Positions 15,417-23,863 of a stretch of DNA of 28,021 bases are shown here, piece by piece. Position 1 is the first letter of the stretch, and each line of letters opens with the position of its first letter. The DNA is from JBOGXF01 sp050694275. GTDB lineage: Bacteria > Actinomycetota > CADDZG01 > WHSQ01. The notes under the pieces are model-generated. The model saw nothing but the letters and a program-made list of their open reading frames with translations. It was not told the DNA's origin and made no database searches. The DNA is taken from NCBI GenBank assembly GCA_050694275.1, contig JBOGXF010000134.1:1-28021 (forward strand), in the 5' to 3' direction. Both the position numbers and the translations under genes were made by a program.

Positions 15417-17780
15417 CTACTCGCGCTCGTCCCGCCGCGGCGCGCGCTCGCGCCGGGAGCCGCGGTCGCTACGCCCCCGGCCCCCGCGGTCACGATCGCG
15501 ATCCCGGTCGCGCCCACCTCGGTCGCGCCCTCCTTCGCGGCGCGGCCCTCGATCGCCGCCGCCGCCGACTGCGGCGGCGCGGGCTTCCTCGATCGTCTTG
15601 CCCTGCTCGACCTGTCGCTCCAGCCACGTCACCGGCGTGAGCGACACCCGGCCCTGGCTGTCGATGTCGGTGACCTCGACCTCGAGCTCCTCGCCGACGT
15701 TGACCGCGTCCTCGACTCGGTCGATGCGACCTTCACCCAGCTTGGAGATGTGAACGAGCCCGTCACGCCCGGGCGAGATGTTGACGAATGCGCCGAAGGT
15801 GGTCGTCTTGACCACCTCTCCCGCATACCGTTCCCCGACCTCGGGCAGCTTCGGGTTCGCGATCTGGTCGATGAGGCTTGCCGCTGCGTCGGCCGATTCC
15901 TGATCGGCCGATCCGATGAGGATGGTTCCGTCCTGCTGGATGTCGATCTCGGCCCCCGTGGTCTCGACGATCATGTTGATCGTCTTCCCCTTCGGCCCGA
16001 TGACCTCGCCGATCTTGTCGGGCGGCACGGTGATCGCCATGACCCGCGGGGCATACGGAGCGAGCTCGCTTCGTGGGCCCGGGAGCGCCTCGACCATCTT
16101 CGAGATGATGTGCAGCCGCGCCTTTTTGGCTTCCAGAAGCGCATCCCGGAGGACATGAGCGGGGATGCCCTGGATCTTCGTGTCGAGCTGAAGGGCGGTG
16201 ACGACGTCCTCGGTTCCGGCGACCTTGAAATCCATGTCGCCGAACGCGTCCTCGTCGCCGAGGATGTCGGTCAGGGTGACGTATTTGCCGTCTTGGGCGA
16301 TCAGTCCCATGGCGACCCCACCGACGTGCTTCCCCGCGCGCAGCGGGACCCCGGCGTCCATCAGCGATAGCGAGGATCCGCACACGCTCGCCATCGACGT
16401 CGAGCCGTTGGACGAGAGGATTTCGGACACCACGCGGATCGCGTAGGGGAAGTCCTCCTTCGGCGGGATCAACGGCTCGAGGGCCTTCTCGGCCAGCGCA
16501 CCGTGGCCGATCTCGCGGCGTTTGGGACCGCGCATGAAACCGGCTTCGCCGGTCGAGTACGGCGGGAAGTTGTAGTGATGCATGTACCGCTTGCGCTCCT
16601 CGAGCGAGAGGTCATCGATCATCTGCTCCATGCGCTGCATCCCCAGCGTGGCCAACGACAACGCCTGCGTCTCGCCGCGCGTGAACAGGCCGGTGCCGTG
16701 CACCCGTGGGATGACCCCGACCTGAGCCCAGATCGGGCGGGTCTCGTCGGGCTTGCGTCCGTCGACCCGGACGCCCTCGTCGAGAATGCGCCGGCGCACG
16801 AGCTCCTTGATAAGGGATCTGAGCGCGGCCTTGATCTCGCTTTGGCGATCCGGGAGCTCCTCGGCGAGACCCTCCATCACGGTCTCCTCTATCTCGGCGA
16901 GACGGTGGCGCCGGGCGCTCTTGGACGTGATGGCGATCGCCTCACGCAGGTGGCTCTCGGCGGCGGTCTTCACCGCCTGCATGACATCGTCGGAGTAGTC
17001 CACGAACAGCGGGAAGTCGGGATGCTCGCCGGCAACCCCTTTCTCTTTACCGGCCACGGACACGAGATCGTTCTGAAGGCCGATAGCGTCCGCGATCGGG
17101 CCCTTGGCGAACTCGATCCCGTCGGCGAGAAGCTCCTCGTCGGGAGCCCGTGCGCCGTCCTCGACGAGATCAAAAAGGTGCTCCGACCCGCCCGCCTCGA
17201 TCATCATGATGTCGACCTCGCCGGACGGGTTCATGCGCCCCGCGACCACGAGCTCGATCGTGGAGCTCTCCTCTTCTTCGTGGGTCGGGTTTACCACCCA
17301 CCCCCCATCGGCGTGGCTCAAGCGCACGCATCCCACCGGCCCCTCGAACGGGATGTCGGATATACAAAGCGCCGCCGAGGCGGCGTTGACCGACAACACG
17401 TTCATCGGGTTCGAGTTGTCGACCGCAAGAGCGGTGATCACGATGTGGACCTCGTTGCGAAACCCGTCGGGGAAGCTCGGTCGCATCGGACGGTCGATGA
17501 GACGACAAAGAAGCGTCGCCTTCTCCGACGCGCGGCCCTCGCGGCGAAAGAATCCACCCGGGATCTTTCCCGCGGCATACATGCGCTCTTCGACGTCGAC
17601 GGTGAGCGGGAAGAAGTCGGTTCCCTCGCGCGGTCTCGACGCCGTGGCCGTCGCCAGGAGCGTGGTCTCACCGACTTGCGCGATGACCGCGCCGCCGGCC
17701 TGTCCGGCGACGCGTCCGGCTTCGAACCTGAATACCTTGTCGCCGATCTTCTTTTCGACTGACTTACCTTCCGGCATCAT
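15417..17780 (-). CDS. pnp: Polyribonucleotide nucleotidyltransferase (PNPase)
   Basis: A 787-residue phosphorolytic 3'-5' exoribonuclease. Two RNase PH domains flank the helical region; the second contains GSSLSLMDAGVP and DILGDEDAFGDMDFKVAGT of the active site. A KH domain follows (about 560-630, with IGEVIGPKGK), then S1 (about 640-715, GERYAGEVVKTTTFGAFV). The last 50 residues are an unusual low-complexity Arg/Asp/Gly tail with RD repeats, likely a disordered RNA-binding arm. I use the ATG at 17780, preceded by AAGGAGGG at good spacing; the longer open frame to 17903 has no supporting features. The rpsO-pnp order is ancient, and a leader hairpin at 17807-17824 may control it. Confidence 0.96.
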   Translation of the reverse strand: MMPEGKSVEKKIGDKVFRFEAGRVAGQAGGAVIAQVGETTLLATATASRPREGTDFFPLTVDVEERMYAAGKIPGGFFRREGRASEKATLLCRLIDRPMRPSFPDGFRNEVHIVITALAVDNSNPMNVLSVNAASAALCISDIPFEGPVGCVRLSHADGGWVVNPTHEEEESSTIELVVAGRMNPSGEVDIMMIEAGGSEHLFDLVEDGARAPDEELLADGIEFAKGPIADAIGLQNDLVSVAGKEKGVAGEHPDFPLFVDYSDDVMQAVKTAAESHLREAIAITSKSARRHRLAEIEETVMEGLAEELPDRQSEIKAALRSLIKELVRRRILDEGVRVDGRKPDETRPIWAQVGVIPRVHGTGLFTRGETQALSLATLGMQRMEQMIDDLSLEERKRYMHHYNFPPYSTGEAGFMRGPKRREIGHGALAEKALEPLIPPKEDFPYAIRVVSEILSSNGSTSMASVCGSSLSLMDAGVPLRAGKHVGGVAMGLIAQDGKYVTLTDILGDEDAFGDMDFKVAGTEDVVTALQLDTKIQGIPAHVLRDALLEAKKARLHIISKMVEALPGPRSELAPYAPRVMAITVPPDKIGEVIGPKGKTINMIVETTGAEIDIQQDGTILIGSADQESADAAASLIDQIANPKLPEVGERYAGEVVKTTTFGAFVNISPGRDGLVHISKLGEGRIDRVEDAVNVGEELEVEVTDIDSQGRVSLTPVTWLERQVEQGKTIEEARAAAVGGGGDRGPRREGGRDRGGRDRDRDRDRGGRGRSDRGSRRERAPRRDERE

Positions 17781-17806
17781 TTGCTTCCCTCCTTGAGACT
17801 CTCGCC

Positions 17807-17824
17807 CCGCGGCCAATGCCGCGG
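17807..17824 (-). promoter_or_regulatory. Hairpin in the pnp leader
   Basis: CCGCGGC (17807-17813) and GCCGCGG (17818-17824) form a perfect 7-pair stem with a 4-base loop, 27 bases before the pnp start in the 190-base rpsO-pnp gap. In other bacteria a leader stem-loop in this position is the site of PNPase autocontrol; the same role here is inferred. Confidence 0.45.
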
Positions 17825-17915
17825 AGCTGTGCCAAGAAGAGGTGCCAGCCGGGCCGATTCTCAGTTGGAAGACCGCCGTCGGGACACGAAGACGAGCTTG
17901 CAACTGATAACCGAC

Positions 17916-17927
17916 GCCGGATCCGGC
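17916..17927. other. 12-base perfect palindrome between rpsO and pnp
   Basis: GCCGGATCCGGC reads the same on both strands, 43 bases after the rpsO stop. As RNA it would give a 4-pair stem with a GATC loop. It could mark the 3' end of the rpsO message or a processing site. No T-run follows on the minus strand. Confidence 0.3.
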
Positions 17928-17970
17928 CCTCTTCTGGCGTGCCGGTCACACTTTCCTTTCTACAAGCGCA

Positions 17971-18240
17971 TCACCGCCGGAGGCCGAGCGACTGGATCAG
18001 CGAGCGGTAACGGTCGACGTCCTCTCGCTGGAGATAATCGAGGAGCCTTCTCCGGCGACCGACCATCACGAGAAGGCCGCGCCGGCAGTGATGGTCCTTG
18101 GGATGAGTCTTGAGGTGGTCCGTCAGCTCGGAGATGCGCCTGCTCAACAGGGCGATCTGGACCTCCGGGGAGCCCGTGTCACCTTTGGCACGGGCGTACT
18201 CCGAGATGATCTTGTCCTTATCTTCTTTCACCAAAGCCAT
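17971..18240 (-). CDS. rpsO: 30S ribosomal protein uS15
   Basis: The 89-residue product is a full-length uS15, beginning MALVKEDKDKIISEYARAKGDTGSPEVQIALLS in overall pattern, with GDTGSPE (20-26), the HxxxHxKDHHCRRGL segment and the LLDYLQREDVDRY end, all family signatures. It binds the 16S rRNA central domain early in 30S assembly. The ATG at 18240 gives the conserved N-terminus; the frame is open to 18321 but the extension is not part of uS15. The binding site before this ATG is weak, consistent with the translational control usual for rpsO. It precedes pnp and follows ribF. Confidence 0.97.
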   Translation of the reverse strand: MALVKEDKDKIISEYARAKGDTGSPEVQIALLSRRISELTDHLKTHPKDHHCRRGLLVMVGRRRRLLDYLQREDVDRYRSLIQSLGLRR

Positions 18241-18295
18241 GCGCGGTGCTCGATTGCCCTTCTGTTGTGGTTCCCGTAGGTGGTCCTGCGAAGAT

Positions 18296-18308
18296 CGCCC
18301 ATTGGGCG
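18296..18308 (-). promoter_or_regulatory. Small hairpin in the rpsO leader
   Basis: CGCCC and GGGCG pair across three bases about 56 bases before the rpsO ATG, within the 82-base gap after ribF. S15 represses its own translation through structured leaders in many bacteria, and this gap could hold such a structure. I cannot fold the whole leader by eye. Confidence 0.25.
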
Positions 18309-18322
18309 GACGGTGCATCATC

Positions 18323-19258
18323 CTAGCAGGTCAGCGCTCTCGTAGCCTCGACGTCCCGGGCGATCTGGTCGATGAGCCCCTCGACCGAATCGAACTTGCG
18401 CTCGTCTCTGAGACGCTTGTGGAACTCCACGCGCAGCACCCGGCCGTAGAGATCGCCCGAGAAGTCGAGCAGGTAGGCCTCGATGCGGGGGCGAACGTCC
18501 GCCTCGTCGACTCCAAAAGTCGGGTTGACGCCGACGTTGATCGCCGCCGCATGGATCTCTTCATCGAGACCGGCCCGGCCGGCGTAGACGCCGGTCGGCG
18601 GGTGCGCGTAGGCCTCGTCGATCGCGATGTTGGCGGTCGGGAATCCGAGAGCAACCCCCCGGTCGTCTCCCCGCACGACCTCGCCGTCGAGGTCGAAGGG
18701 CCGTCCCATGATGGCCCGGGCAAGCTCCATGTCGCCGGCCGCGACCGCGTCGCGCGCCCGGGTCGAAGACGCGGGACCGCCTGAGACTTCGGCGAGGGGG
18801 AGGGAGCGGACCGAGAACCCCATCTCCTCTCCCAGCCGGCGCAACAAGGCGACGTCGCCGGTCGCCTTGCGGCCGAAGCGCCACCCGTCGCCAACCACCA
18901 AGGCGCGCGCCCCGAGGCCCGAGACGAGGACGTCCTCGACGAAGCGCTCGGGGGGCCACGACGAGAGCTCCCGGTCGAAGGGCAGGATCGCGAGGGTGTC
19001 CACGCCGCATTCTTCGATCAGCTCGACCTTTCGCTCGGGCGTGGTGAGCAGGGGCGGAACCGCGTCGGGACGGAGGGTCGCGGCGGGATGGCGGTCCCAC
19101 GTCACCACGACCGACTCCAGCTCCTGCGCGCGGGACGCGTCGAGCGTGCGCGCGATGAGCGCCCGATGCCCCACGTGCACCCCGTCGAAGGTCCCGATGG
19201 TGACCGCGCTCCCCTGCTCGGTGACCGCGAGCGCGTCTCGCCCGAACAGCGTTTTCAC
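18323..19258 (-). CDS. ribF: Bifunctional riboflavin kinase/FAD synthetase
   Basis: A 311-residue enzyme making FMN and then FAD from riboflavin. The N-terminal FAD synthetase (nucleotidyltransferase) domain has TIGTFDGVHVGH at residues 20-31 and the STRARDAV motif near 170. The C-terminal kinase domain (about 185-305) has GFPTANIA and GVYAG for nucleotide and flavin binding and NPTFG. The start is GTG 19258, which overlaps the truB stop in a GTGA; the frame continues upstream only as a shadow of truB. The truB-ribF-rpsO order is standard. Both activities are expected since both motif sets are intact. Confidence 0.95.
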   Translation of the reverse strand: MKTLFGRDALAVTEQGSAVTIGTFDGVHVGHRALIARTLDASRAQELESVVVTWDRHPAATLRPDAVPPLLTTPERKVELIEECGVDTLAILPFDRELSSWPPERFVEDVLVSGLGARALVVGDGWRFGRKATGDVALLRRLGEEMGFSVRSLPLAEVSGGPASSTRARDAVAAGDMELARAIMGRPFDLDGEVVRGDDRGVALGFPTANIAIDEAYAHPPTGVYAGRAGLDEEIHAAAINVGVNPTFGVDEADVRPRIEAYLLDFSGDLYGRVLRVEFHKRLRDERKFDSVEGLIDQIARDVEATRALTC

Positions 19259-20127
19259 GCCGAGCCCACCACACGATCCGCTATCAGCCGGTCGCCTGCG
19301 CGCCCATACACCGCGACCAGGCGATCGCCCGACGTCAGCGCCACCGGCTCGCCGTCGGCGATGCTCTCGTCGCGCACCGGGAGCGGGCGACCGTGCGAGA
19401 CGAGGGCCGCGTCGTCGTCGTCCAGGACAACGCGCCGCAGCTCGCGCACCGCGTCGACGAGCGGCCGGAGAGCATCGGGCGACACGTCGTCGAGCGCGAC
19501 CGCGTCGGCCTCGGTGAAGCCCCCGGTCTCCATCCGGCGCAGCGCCGACATGTGCGCGCCACAGTCGAGCGCGTGGCCGAGGTCGTGGATCAGAGTGCGG
19601 ACGTATGTGCCGCCCGAGCAGACGACTTCGAGGTCCGCCTCCGGCGGGTCGGCGGCGATACGCAACGCGACCAGGTTCAGCTCGTGGACCGTCACCGCGC
19701 GTGCAGCGCGTTCGACTTCCTCGCCCCGGCGGGCTTTGGCATAGAGACGCTCGCCCTTGGCCTTGAGGGCCGACACCATCGGCGGAACCTGCTCGATGTC
19801 CCCGGTGAACTGCCCGAGAGCGGTCTTTAGTCTTGCCTCGTCGAGGCCCGCGCAATCCTTGCGTTCGACGATCTCTCCCCACGCGTCGTGGGTCGAGGTC
19901 GCGGCGCCGAAGCGCGCCGTCGCCCGATACTTCTTGGGCCCGTGTTGCGCGTAAGTGAGAAAACGCGTCGCCACCCCGATTCCCACGATCAGAAGTCCGG
20001 TGGCGTTGGGATCGAGGGTCCCTGCATGGCCCACCTTCTTGGTGCGGAGCCGACCCCGCACCTCGTCGACCACGTCGTGTGAGGTCATCCCCGCAGGCTT
20101 GTCGATAACGAGAACCCCTGCGGTCAC
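19255..20127 (-). CDS. truB: tRNA pseudouridine(55) synthase
   Basis: A 290-residue enzyme that makes pseudouridine 55 in the T-loop of tRNAs. It opens with GVLVIDKPAGMTSHDVV, and the catalytic aspartate is Asp39 in HAGTLDPNATGLL. KKYRATARFG, VPPMVSALK and SGGTYVRTLIHDLG are further TruB motifs. A C-terminal segment of about 70 residues (from about 220) resembles the actinobacterial TruB tail domain. GTG 20127 overlaps the nrnA stop in a GTGA. Upstream open frame is a shadow of nrnA. Confidence 0.95.
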   Translation of the reverse strand: MTAGVLVIDKPAGMTSHDVVDEVRGRLRTKKVGHAGTLDPNATGLLIVGIGVATRFLTYAQHGPKKYRATARFGAATSTHDAWGEIVERKDCAGLDEARLKTALGQFTGDIEQVPPMVSALKAKGERLYAKARRGEEVERAARAVTVHELNLVALRIAADPPEADLEVVCSGGTYVRTLIHDLGHALDCGAHMSALRRMETGGFTEADAVALDDVSPDALRPLVDAVRELRRVVLDDDDAALVSHGRPLPVRDESIADGEPVALTSGDRLVAVYGRAGDRLIADRVVGSA

Positions 20128-21086
20128 AGCGCGGCCTTGATGATCGCGACGCCGCTCTCGATGTCGTCCGCAGTGAACCCCGCCGCGAGCTCGTGCCCGC
20201 CCCCACCCTGGGCGCGGGCGATCTCGCCGACGCTTACCGGCCCTTTCGAGCGCAGACTCACCCGAAACTTTCCGTCTTCCTGCTCCTTGAACACCGCGGC
20301 GACGTCCGCATCCCGCGTCCCACGCACCGCGTCTATCAGCTTCTCGGTGTCCGCCGGCGTGGTGCCCGTGTCCTCCAGATCGGCGAGCGTGATCCACGAG
20401 TACACGAACCGCTCGTCCTCGAACAGCGTGGCGCGCTCGAGCACGTGCCCGAGGAGCTTCAGGTAGCCGAACGGGGACGACTCGAACACCTCGAGAGCGA
20501 TCGACGGCACGTGCACGCCGTATGCGATGAGGTCGGCGGCGAGCCGCAGCGTGTCGGGGGACGAGTTCTCGTACTGAAAGCGACCGGTATCGGTCACGAC
20601 CCCGACGTAGAGACAGGTCGCGATGTCGCTGTCGAGATCGACCCCGAGATCCTCGAGCAAGCGGGTGACGAGCTCTGCGGTCGACGACGCCGTCGGGACC
20701 ACGACGTTGAGGGTCCCGAAGCTCTCGTTCCCGGGATGATGGTCGATGTTGATGAGACAGTCCGACGCGCGCGCGACATCCTCGAGGTCACCGAGACGAT
20801 CGGCGGCTCCGCAGTCGAGCGCCACGAAAGCCTGGGTTGGAGGAACCTCGTCGGCCCCCACGAGCCGATCGACTCCCGGAAGAAAAGCGTAGGACGCAGG
20901 GACTTTGTTCTCCGACGCCCCCAACGAGGGATGGACCTTCTTGTTCAGCTTGGCGAGCCCGAGCGCGATCGCCAGCAGGGAGCCGAGCGCATCGCCGTCG
21001 GGATTGACGTGCGTGGCGAGCGCGACCTCCGACGCGTCGCCGAGCGCCGCGACGACCTCGTCCCAGTCCTCTGTCCCGTAGCGCAA
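20124..21086 (-). CDS. nrnA: DHH-family oligoribonuclease / pAp phosphatase (NrnA)
   Basis: A 320-residue DHH/DHHA1 phosphoesterase that degrades nano-RNAs and often dephosphorylates pAp. Metal-binding motifs are ATHVNPDGDALGS (His26, Asp30, Asp32), Asp91 in VALDCG, and NIDHHPGN with Asp115-His116-His117. The DHHA1 domain ends in GGGGHELAAGF, the RNA-binding Gly-rich loop. The TTG at 21086 follows the rbfA stop by three bases, with GAGGA just before it, partly inside the rbfA end. The rbfA-nrnA-truB order is normal for actinobacteria. It completes RNA turnover begun by RNase J and PNPase. Confidence 0.93.
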   Translation of the reverse strand: MRYGTEDWDEVVAALGDASEVALATHVNPDGDALGSLLAIALGLAKLNKKVHPSLGASENKVPASYAFLPGVDRLVGADEVPPTQAFVALDCGAADRLGDLEDVARASDCLINIDHHPGNESFGTLNVVVPTASSTAELVTRLLEDLGVDLDSDIATCLYVGVVTDTGRFQYENSSPDTLRLAADLIAYGVHVPSIALEVFESSPFGYLKLLGHVLERATLFEDERFVYSWITLADLEDTGTTPADTEKLIDAVRGTRDADVAAVFKEQEDGKFRVSLRSKGPVSVGEIARAQGGGGHELAAGFTADDIESGVAIIKAAL

Positions 21087-21089
21087 CGG

Positions 21090-21434
21090 TCAGTCCTCTT
21101 CCTCGTGAAGCTTTCGGAACAGCTCCTCGAGGTGCTGGGCCTCTTGCGGCGACGTGTCGAGCTCGAAGGTCAGCTCCGGGAGGTACTTGAGGCGTATCTG
21201 CCGGCCCAGCTCGGCACGCAACACGGGGGCCGCGCTCCGGAGTCCCGCCATGGTCTCCTCGCGTTCTTCTTCGCTTCCCAGGATGCTGACGAAGACGCGC
21301 GCGTGCCGCAGATCGGGGGTCACCCGCACGGCGGTGACGGTGGCGAAACCGATGCGCGGATCCTTGAGATCGTGGATCGCCTCGCCGAGCACCTCGAGCG
21401 CGACCTTCTGGACCTTCTCCGTTCTCTGGGTCAC
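21090..21434 (-). CDS. rbfA: Ribosome-binding factor A
   Basis: A 114-residue KH-like protein for late 30S maturation. The pattern VTQRTEKVQKVALEVLGEAI, LKDPRIGFATVTAVRVTPDL, HARVFVSILG and a final IRLKYLPELTFELD matches RbfA throughout, including the typical LKDPR. GTG 21434 overlaps the ylxP stop in a GTGA; upstream open frame has no RbfA similarity. The end is acidic (LHEEED). It sits after infB-ylxP, the classical place. Confidence 0.95.
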   Translation of the reverse strand: MTQRTEKVQKVALEVLGEAIHDLKDPRIGFATVTAVRVTPDLRHARVFVSILGSEEEREETMAGLRSAAPVLRAELGRQIRLKYLPELTFELDTSPQEAQHLEELFRKLHEEED

Positions 21435-21733
21435 AGATCCTCCAGGGACGTAATCTCGACGCGGCGGTCGACGATCTCGGCCCGCCCCACCGCGGTCCTG
21501 GCGATCGTTTTCTCGACTTCTTGCAACACCTTCTTGCAGTGGGCCCCCGACTCGGCCACGCACGACACGCCGAAACCGGCCCGCTGCCACAGGTCCTGAT
21601 GGTCGACTTCGGCGATCGCGACGTTGAATTTCTTACGCACCGTCATCGTGACCGAACGCAGCAACCGACGCTTGTCCTTGAGCGATCCGCTCGCCGGGAT
21701 GAACAGCTCGAACCGGCCGACGCCGACGAACAT
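21431..21733 (-). CDS. ylxP: DUF503 family protein (YlxP-like)
   Basis: A 100-residue protein of the DUF503 family, recognisable by FELFIPASGSLKDKRRLLRSV near the start, FNVAIAEVDHQDLWQRA in the middle and VEITSLEDL at the end. The function is not firmly known; its constant position between infB and rbfA ties it to ribosome assembly. It begins 12 bases after the infB stop and overlaps the rbfA start. No membrane segment or metal motif is visible. Confidence 0.92.
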   Translation of the reverse strand: MFVGVGRFELFIPASGSLKDKRRLLRSVTMTVRKKFNVAIAEVDHQDLWQRAGFGVSCVAESGAHCKKVLQEVEKTIARTAVGRAEIVDRRVEITSLEDL

Positions 21734-21745
21734 CGAAGGGCCGGC

Positions 21746-23863
21746 TTAAGGGGCGATCTCTTGGACCTCGAAGGCCTGAATGACATCCCCTTCCTTGATG
21801 TCCTGATAGCCCTCGAGCCCGATCCCGCACTCGTACCCGGTCGCGACCTCGCGCGCATCATCCTTGAAGCGTTTGAGCGAGGAGATTCCGGTTTCGTAGA
21901 TGACCGTGCCGTCACGAACGAGCCGCACCTTCGAATTGCGACGGATGACGCCCTCGGTGACGTAACAGCCCGCAACGGTCCCGATCCTCGGGACCCTGAA
22001 GGTCGCCCGCACCTCGGCTTGCCCGACCGGAACCTCGCGCATCTCGGGCCCGAGCAGGCCCTTGGCCGCGTTCTCGATGTCCTGGATCGCTTGATAGATC
22101 ACGCGGTAGACACGGATGTCGACGCCGCGATCCTCGGCGAGCGGACGGGCCTGCGCGGTGGGCACGACGTTGAAGCCGATGATGGCCGCCTCGGATGCTT
22201 CTGCGAGCGTGACGTCGTTCTCGGTTATCGCGCCTGCCCCCTTTCGGATGATGTCGATCTTGACGAGCGACTGGTCCAGCTTGGCGAGCGCGTCGTCGAG
22301 CGCCTCGAGCGAACCCTGGGTGTCTGCCTTGAGGATGAGATTGAGCGTCGGGACCTCGCCGCCCTCCTGCGTGATCGCCAGTAGCGTCTCGAGCGAGGAC
22401 TTGCCGGCGCTGACCAGTTCGGCGGCGCGACGGTGCTGGCCTCGTTCGGCTGCGATGCCGCGAGCCTCCCTCTCGTCGTCGAGCACCCTGAACTCGTCCC
22501 CTGCCTCCGGGACCTCCTGCCATCCGAGCACCTGCACCGGCTGTCCCGGTTTGGCTTCGTCGACCTGGTTGCCGCGCTCGTCGAGCATCGCCCGGACGCG
22601 ACCCCACGCGATGCCGGCCAGAAGCGGGTCGCCCGCCCGCAGCGTCCCCCGTTTCACGAGCACGGTCGCGACGGGGCCTCTCCCCTTGTCGAGGTGGGCC
22701 TCGATGACGTGTCCGCGCGCCGCGACGTCGGGGTTGGCCTTGAGCTCGAGCTGGATGTCCGCGGTGAGCAGGATCATCTCGAGCAGCCCGTCGATGTTCG
22801 TCCTCTGTTTCGCCGAGACGTCGACGTAGACGGTCTCGCCACCCCACTCCTCAGGCAGCAGATCGTGGTCCGAGAGCTGCTGACGGACCCGTGCCGGATC
22901 CGAGGTGGGCCGGTCGATCTTGTTCACCGCGATGACGATCGGAACCCCGGCTGCACGCGCGTGATCGATCGCCTCGACCGTCTGCGGCATGACGCCGTCG
23001 TCGGCTGCCACAACGAGCACGGCGATATCGGTCACCTGCGCGCCGCGAGCTCGCATCGCCGTGAACGCCTCGTGGCCGGGGGTATCGATGAAAGTGATCT
23101 CGCGACCGTTGTGTCGGACGCGGTAGGCCCCGATGTGCTGAGTGATGCCCCCCGCCTCGCCGGCGACGACGTCGGTCTGCCGGATCGCGTCGAGGATCGA
23201 GGTCTTGCCGTGGTCGACGTGACCCATGACCGTGACCACCGGGGCGCGATCGACGAGGTCACCCTCTTCCTCGACCCCTACGGCGGCCTCCTCCTCCATC
23301 TCCTCCTGGGCGGGATCGACGATCTCTGTCGAGATGCCGATCTCGTCGGCGACGAGCAGCACCGCCTCGTCGCTCATCGACTGGGTCGCGGTGTACATCT
23401 CGCCAAGACCGATCAGGAGCTTGATGACCTCCGCCGGAGAGCGCTCGATCTTCTCGGCGAAATCGTGGACCGTGATGCCCCGGTGCACGCGCAGGGCCGC
23501 CGCCGCGGCCGGGGCCTCGAGCTCGGCGGGGGGCTCGACCGGCTCGGGTGCCGCCTCGGCTTCGGGGGCGGGCTCGGGTACCTCGACCGCGGGTGGGGCG
23601 GGCTCGGGGGGCTTCGCCGGAGCCCTCTTGGCCGGGGCCTTCTTGGCGGGAGCCTTTTTTGCCGGGGCCTTCTTGGCCGCGGCCTTAGCCGGGGCCGGCT
23701 TGGCCCCATCGCCCAGCTCCGCGCGGACGCGCTCCGCGAGCTCCTCGGCGATGGAAGAGGAGTGGCTCTTCACCGCCTCACCGATCTTCTCCAGGTGCGT
23801 GAGCACCTCCTTGGAGGTGAGTCCGAGCTCTTTAGCGACCTCGTGAACCCTTGGCTTGGCCAT
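21746..23863 (-). CDS. infB: Translation initiation factor IF-2
   Basis: A 705-residue GTPase that places initiator tRNA on the 30S subunit. The N-terminal IF2_N domain (KPRVHEVAKELGLTSKEV) is followed by an Ala/Lys/Pro linker with AKKAP repeats, a second IF2_N-like segment near 145, then the G domain: G1 GHVDHGKTS (about 213), G3 DTPGH (about 258), G4 NKID (about 312). Domains II to IV complete the protein to QAFEVQEIAP. It is shorter than the roughly 1000-residue Streptomyces form because the linker is brief. The ATG at 23863 has AAAGGAAG just upstream; it overlaps the end of ylxR by 32 bases. ATG 23884 is a less likely start. Confidence 0.97.
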   Translation of the reverse strand: MAKPRVHEVAKELGLTSKEVLTHLEKIGEAVKSHSSSIAEELAERVRAELGDGAKPAPAKAAAKKAPAKKAPAKKAPAKRAPAKPPEPAPPAVEVPEPAPEAEAAPEPVEPPAELEAPAAAAALRVHRGITVHDFAEKIERSPAEVIKLLIGLGEMYTATQSMSDEAVLLVADEIGISTEIVDPAQEEMEEEAAVGVEEEGDLVDRAPVVTVMGHVDHGKTSILDAIRQTDVVAGEAGGITQHIGAYRVRHNGREITFIDTPGHEAFTAMRARGAQVTDIAVLVVAADDGVMPQTVEAIDHARAAGVPIVIAVNKIDRPTSDPARVRQQLSDHDLLPEEWGGETVYVDVSAKQRTNIDGLLEMILLTADIQLELKANPDVAARGHVIEAHLDKGRGPVATVLVKRGTLRAGDPLLAGIAWGRVRAMLDERGNQVDEAKPGQPVQVLGWQEVPEAGDEFRVLDDEREARGIAAERGQHRRAAELVSAGKSSLETLLAITQEGGEVPTLNLILKADTQGSLEALDDALAKLDQSLVKIDIIRKGAGAITENDVTLAEASEAAIIGFNVVPTAQARPLAEDRGVDIRVYRVIYQAIQDIENAAKGLLGPEMREVPVGQAEVRATFRVPRIGTVAGCYVTEGVIRRNSKVRLVRDGTVIYETGISSLKRFKDDAREVATGYECGIGLEGYQDIKEGDVIQAFEVQEIAP

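Noticed and set aside
17781..17903. Longer PNPase starting at 17903
   Set aside because: ATG 17780 has a strong AAGGAGGG site and yields the standard N-terminus; the extension includes the leader hairpin.
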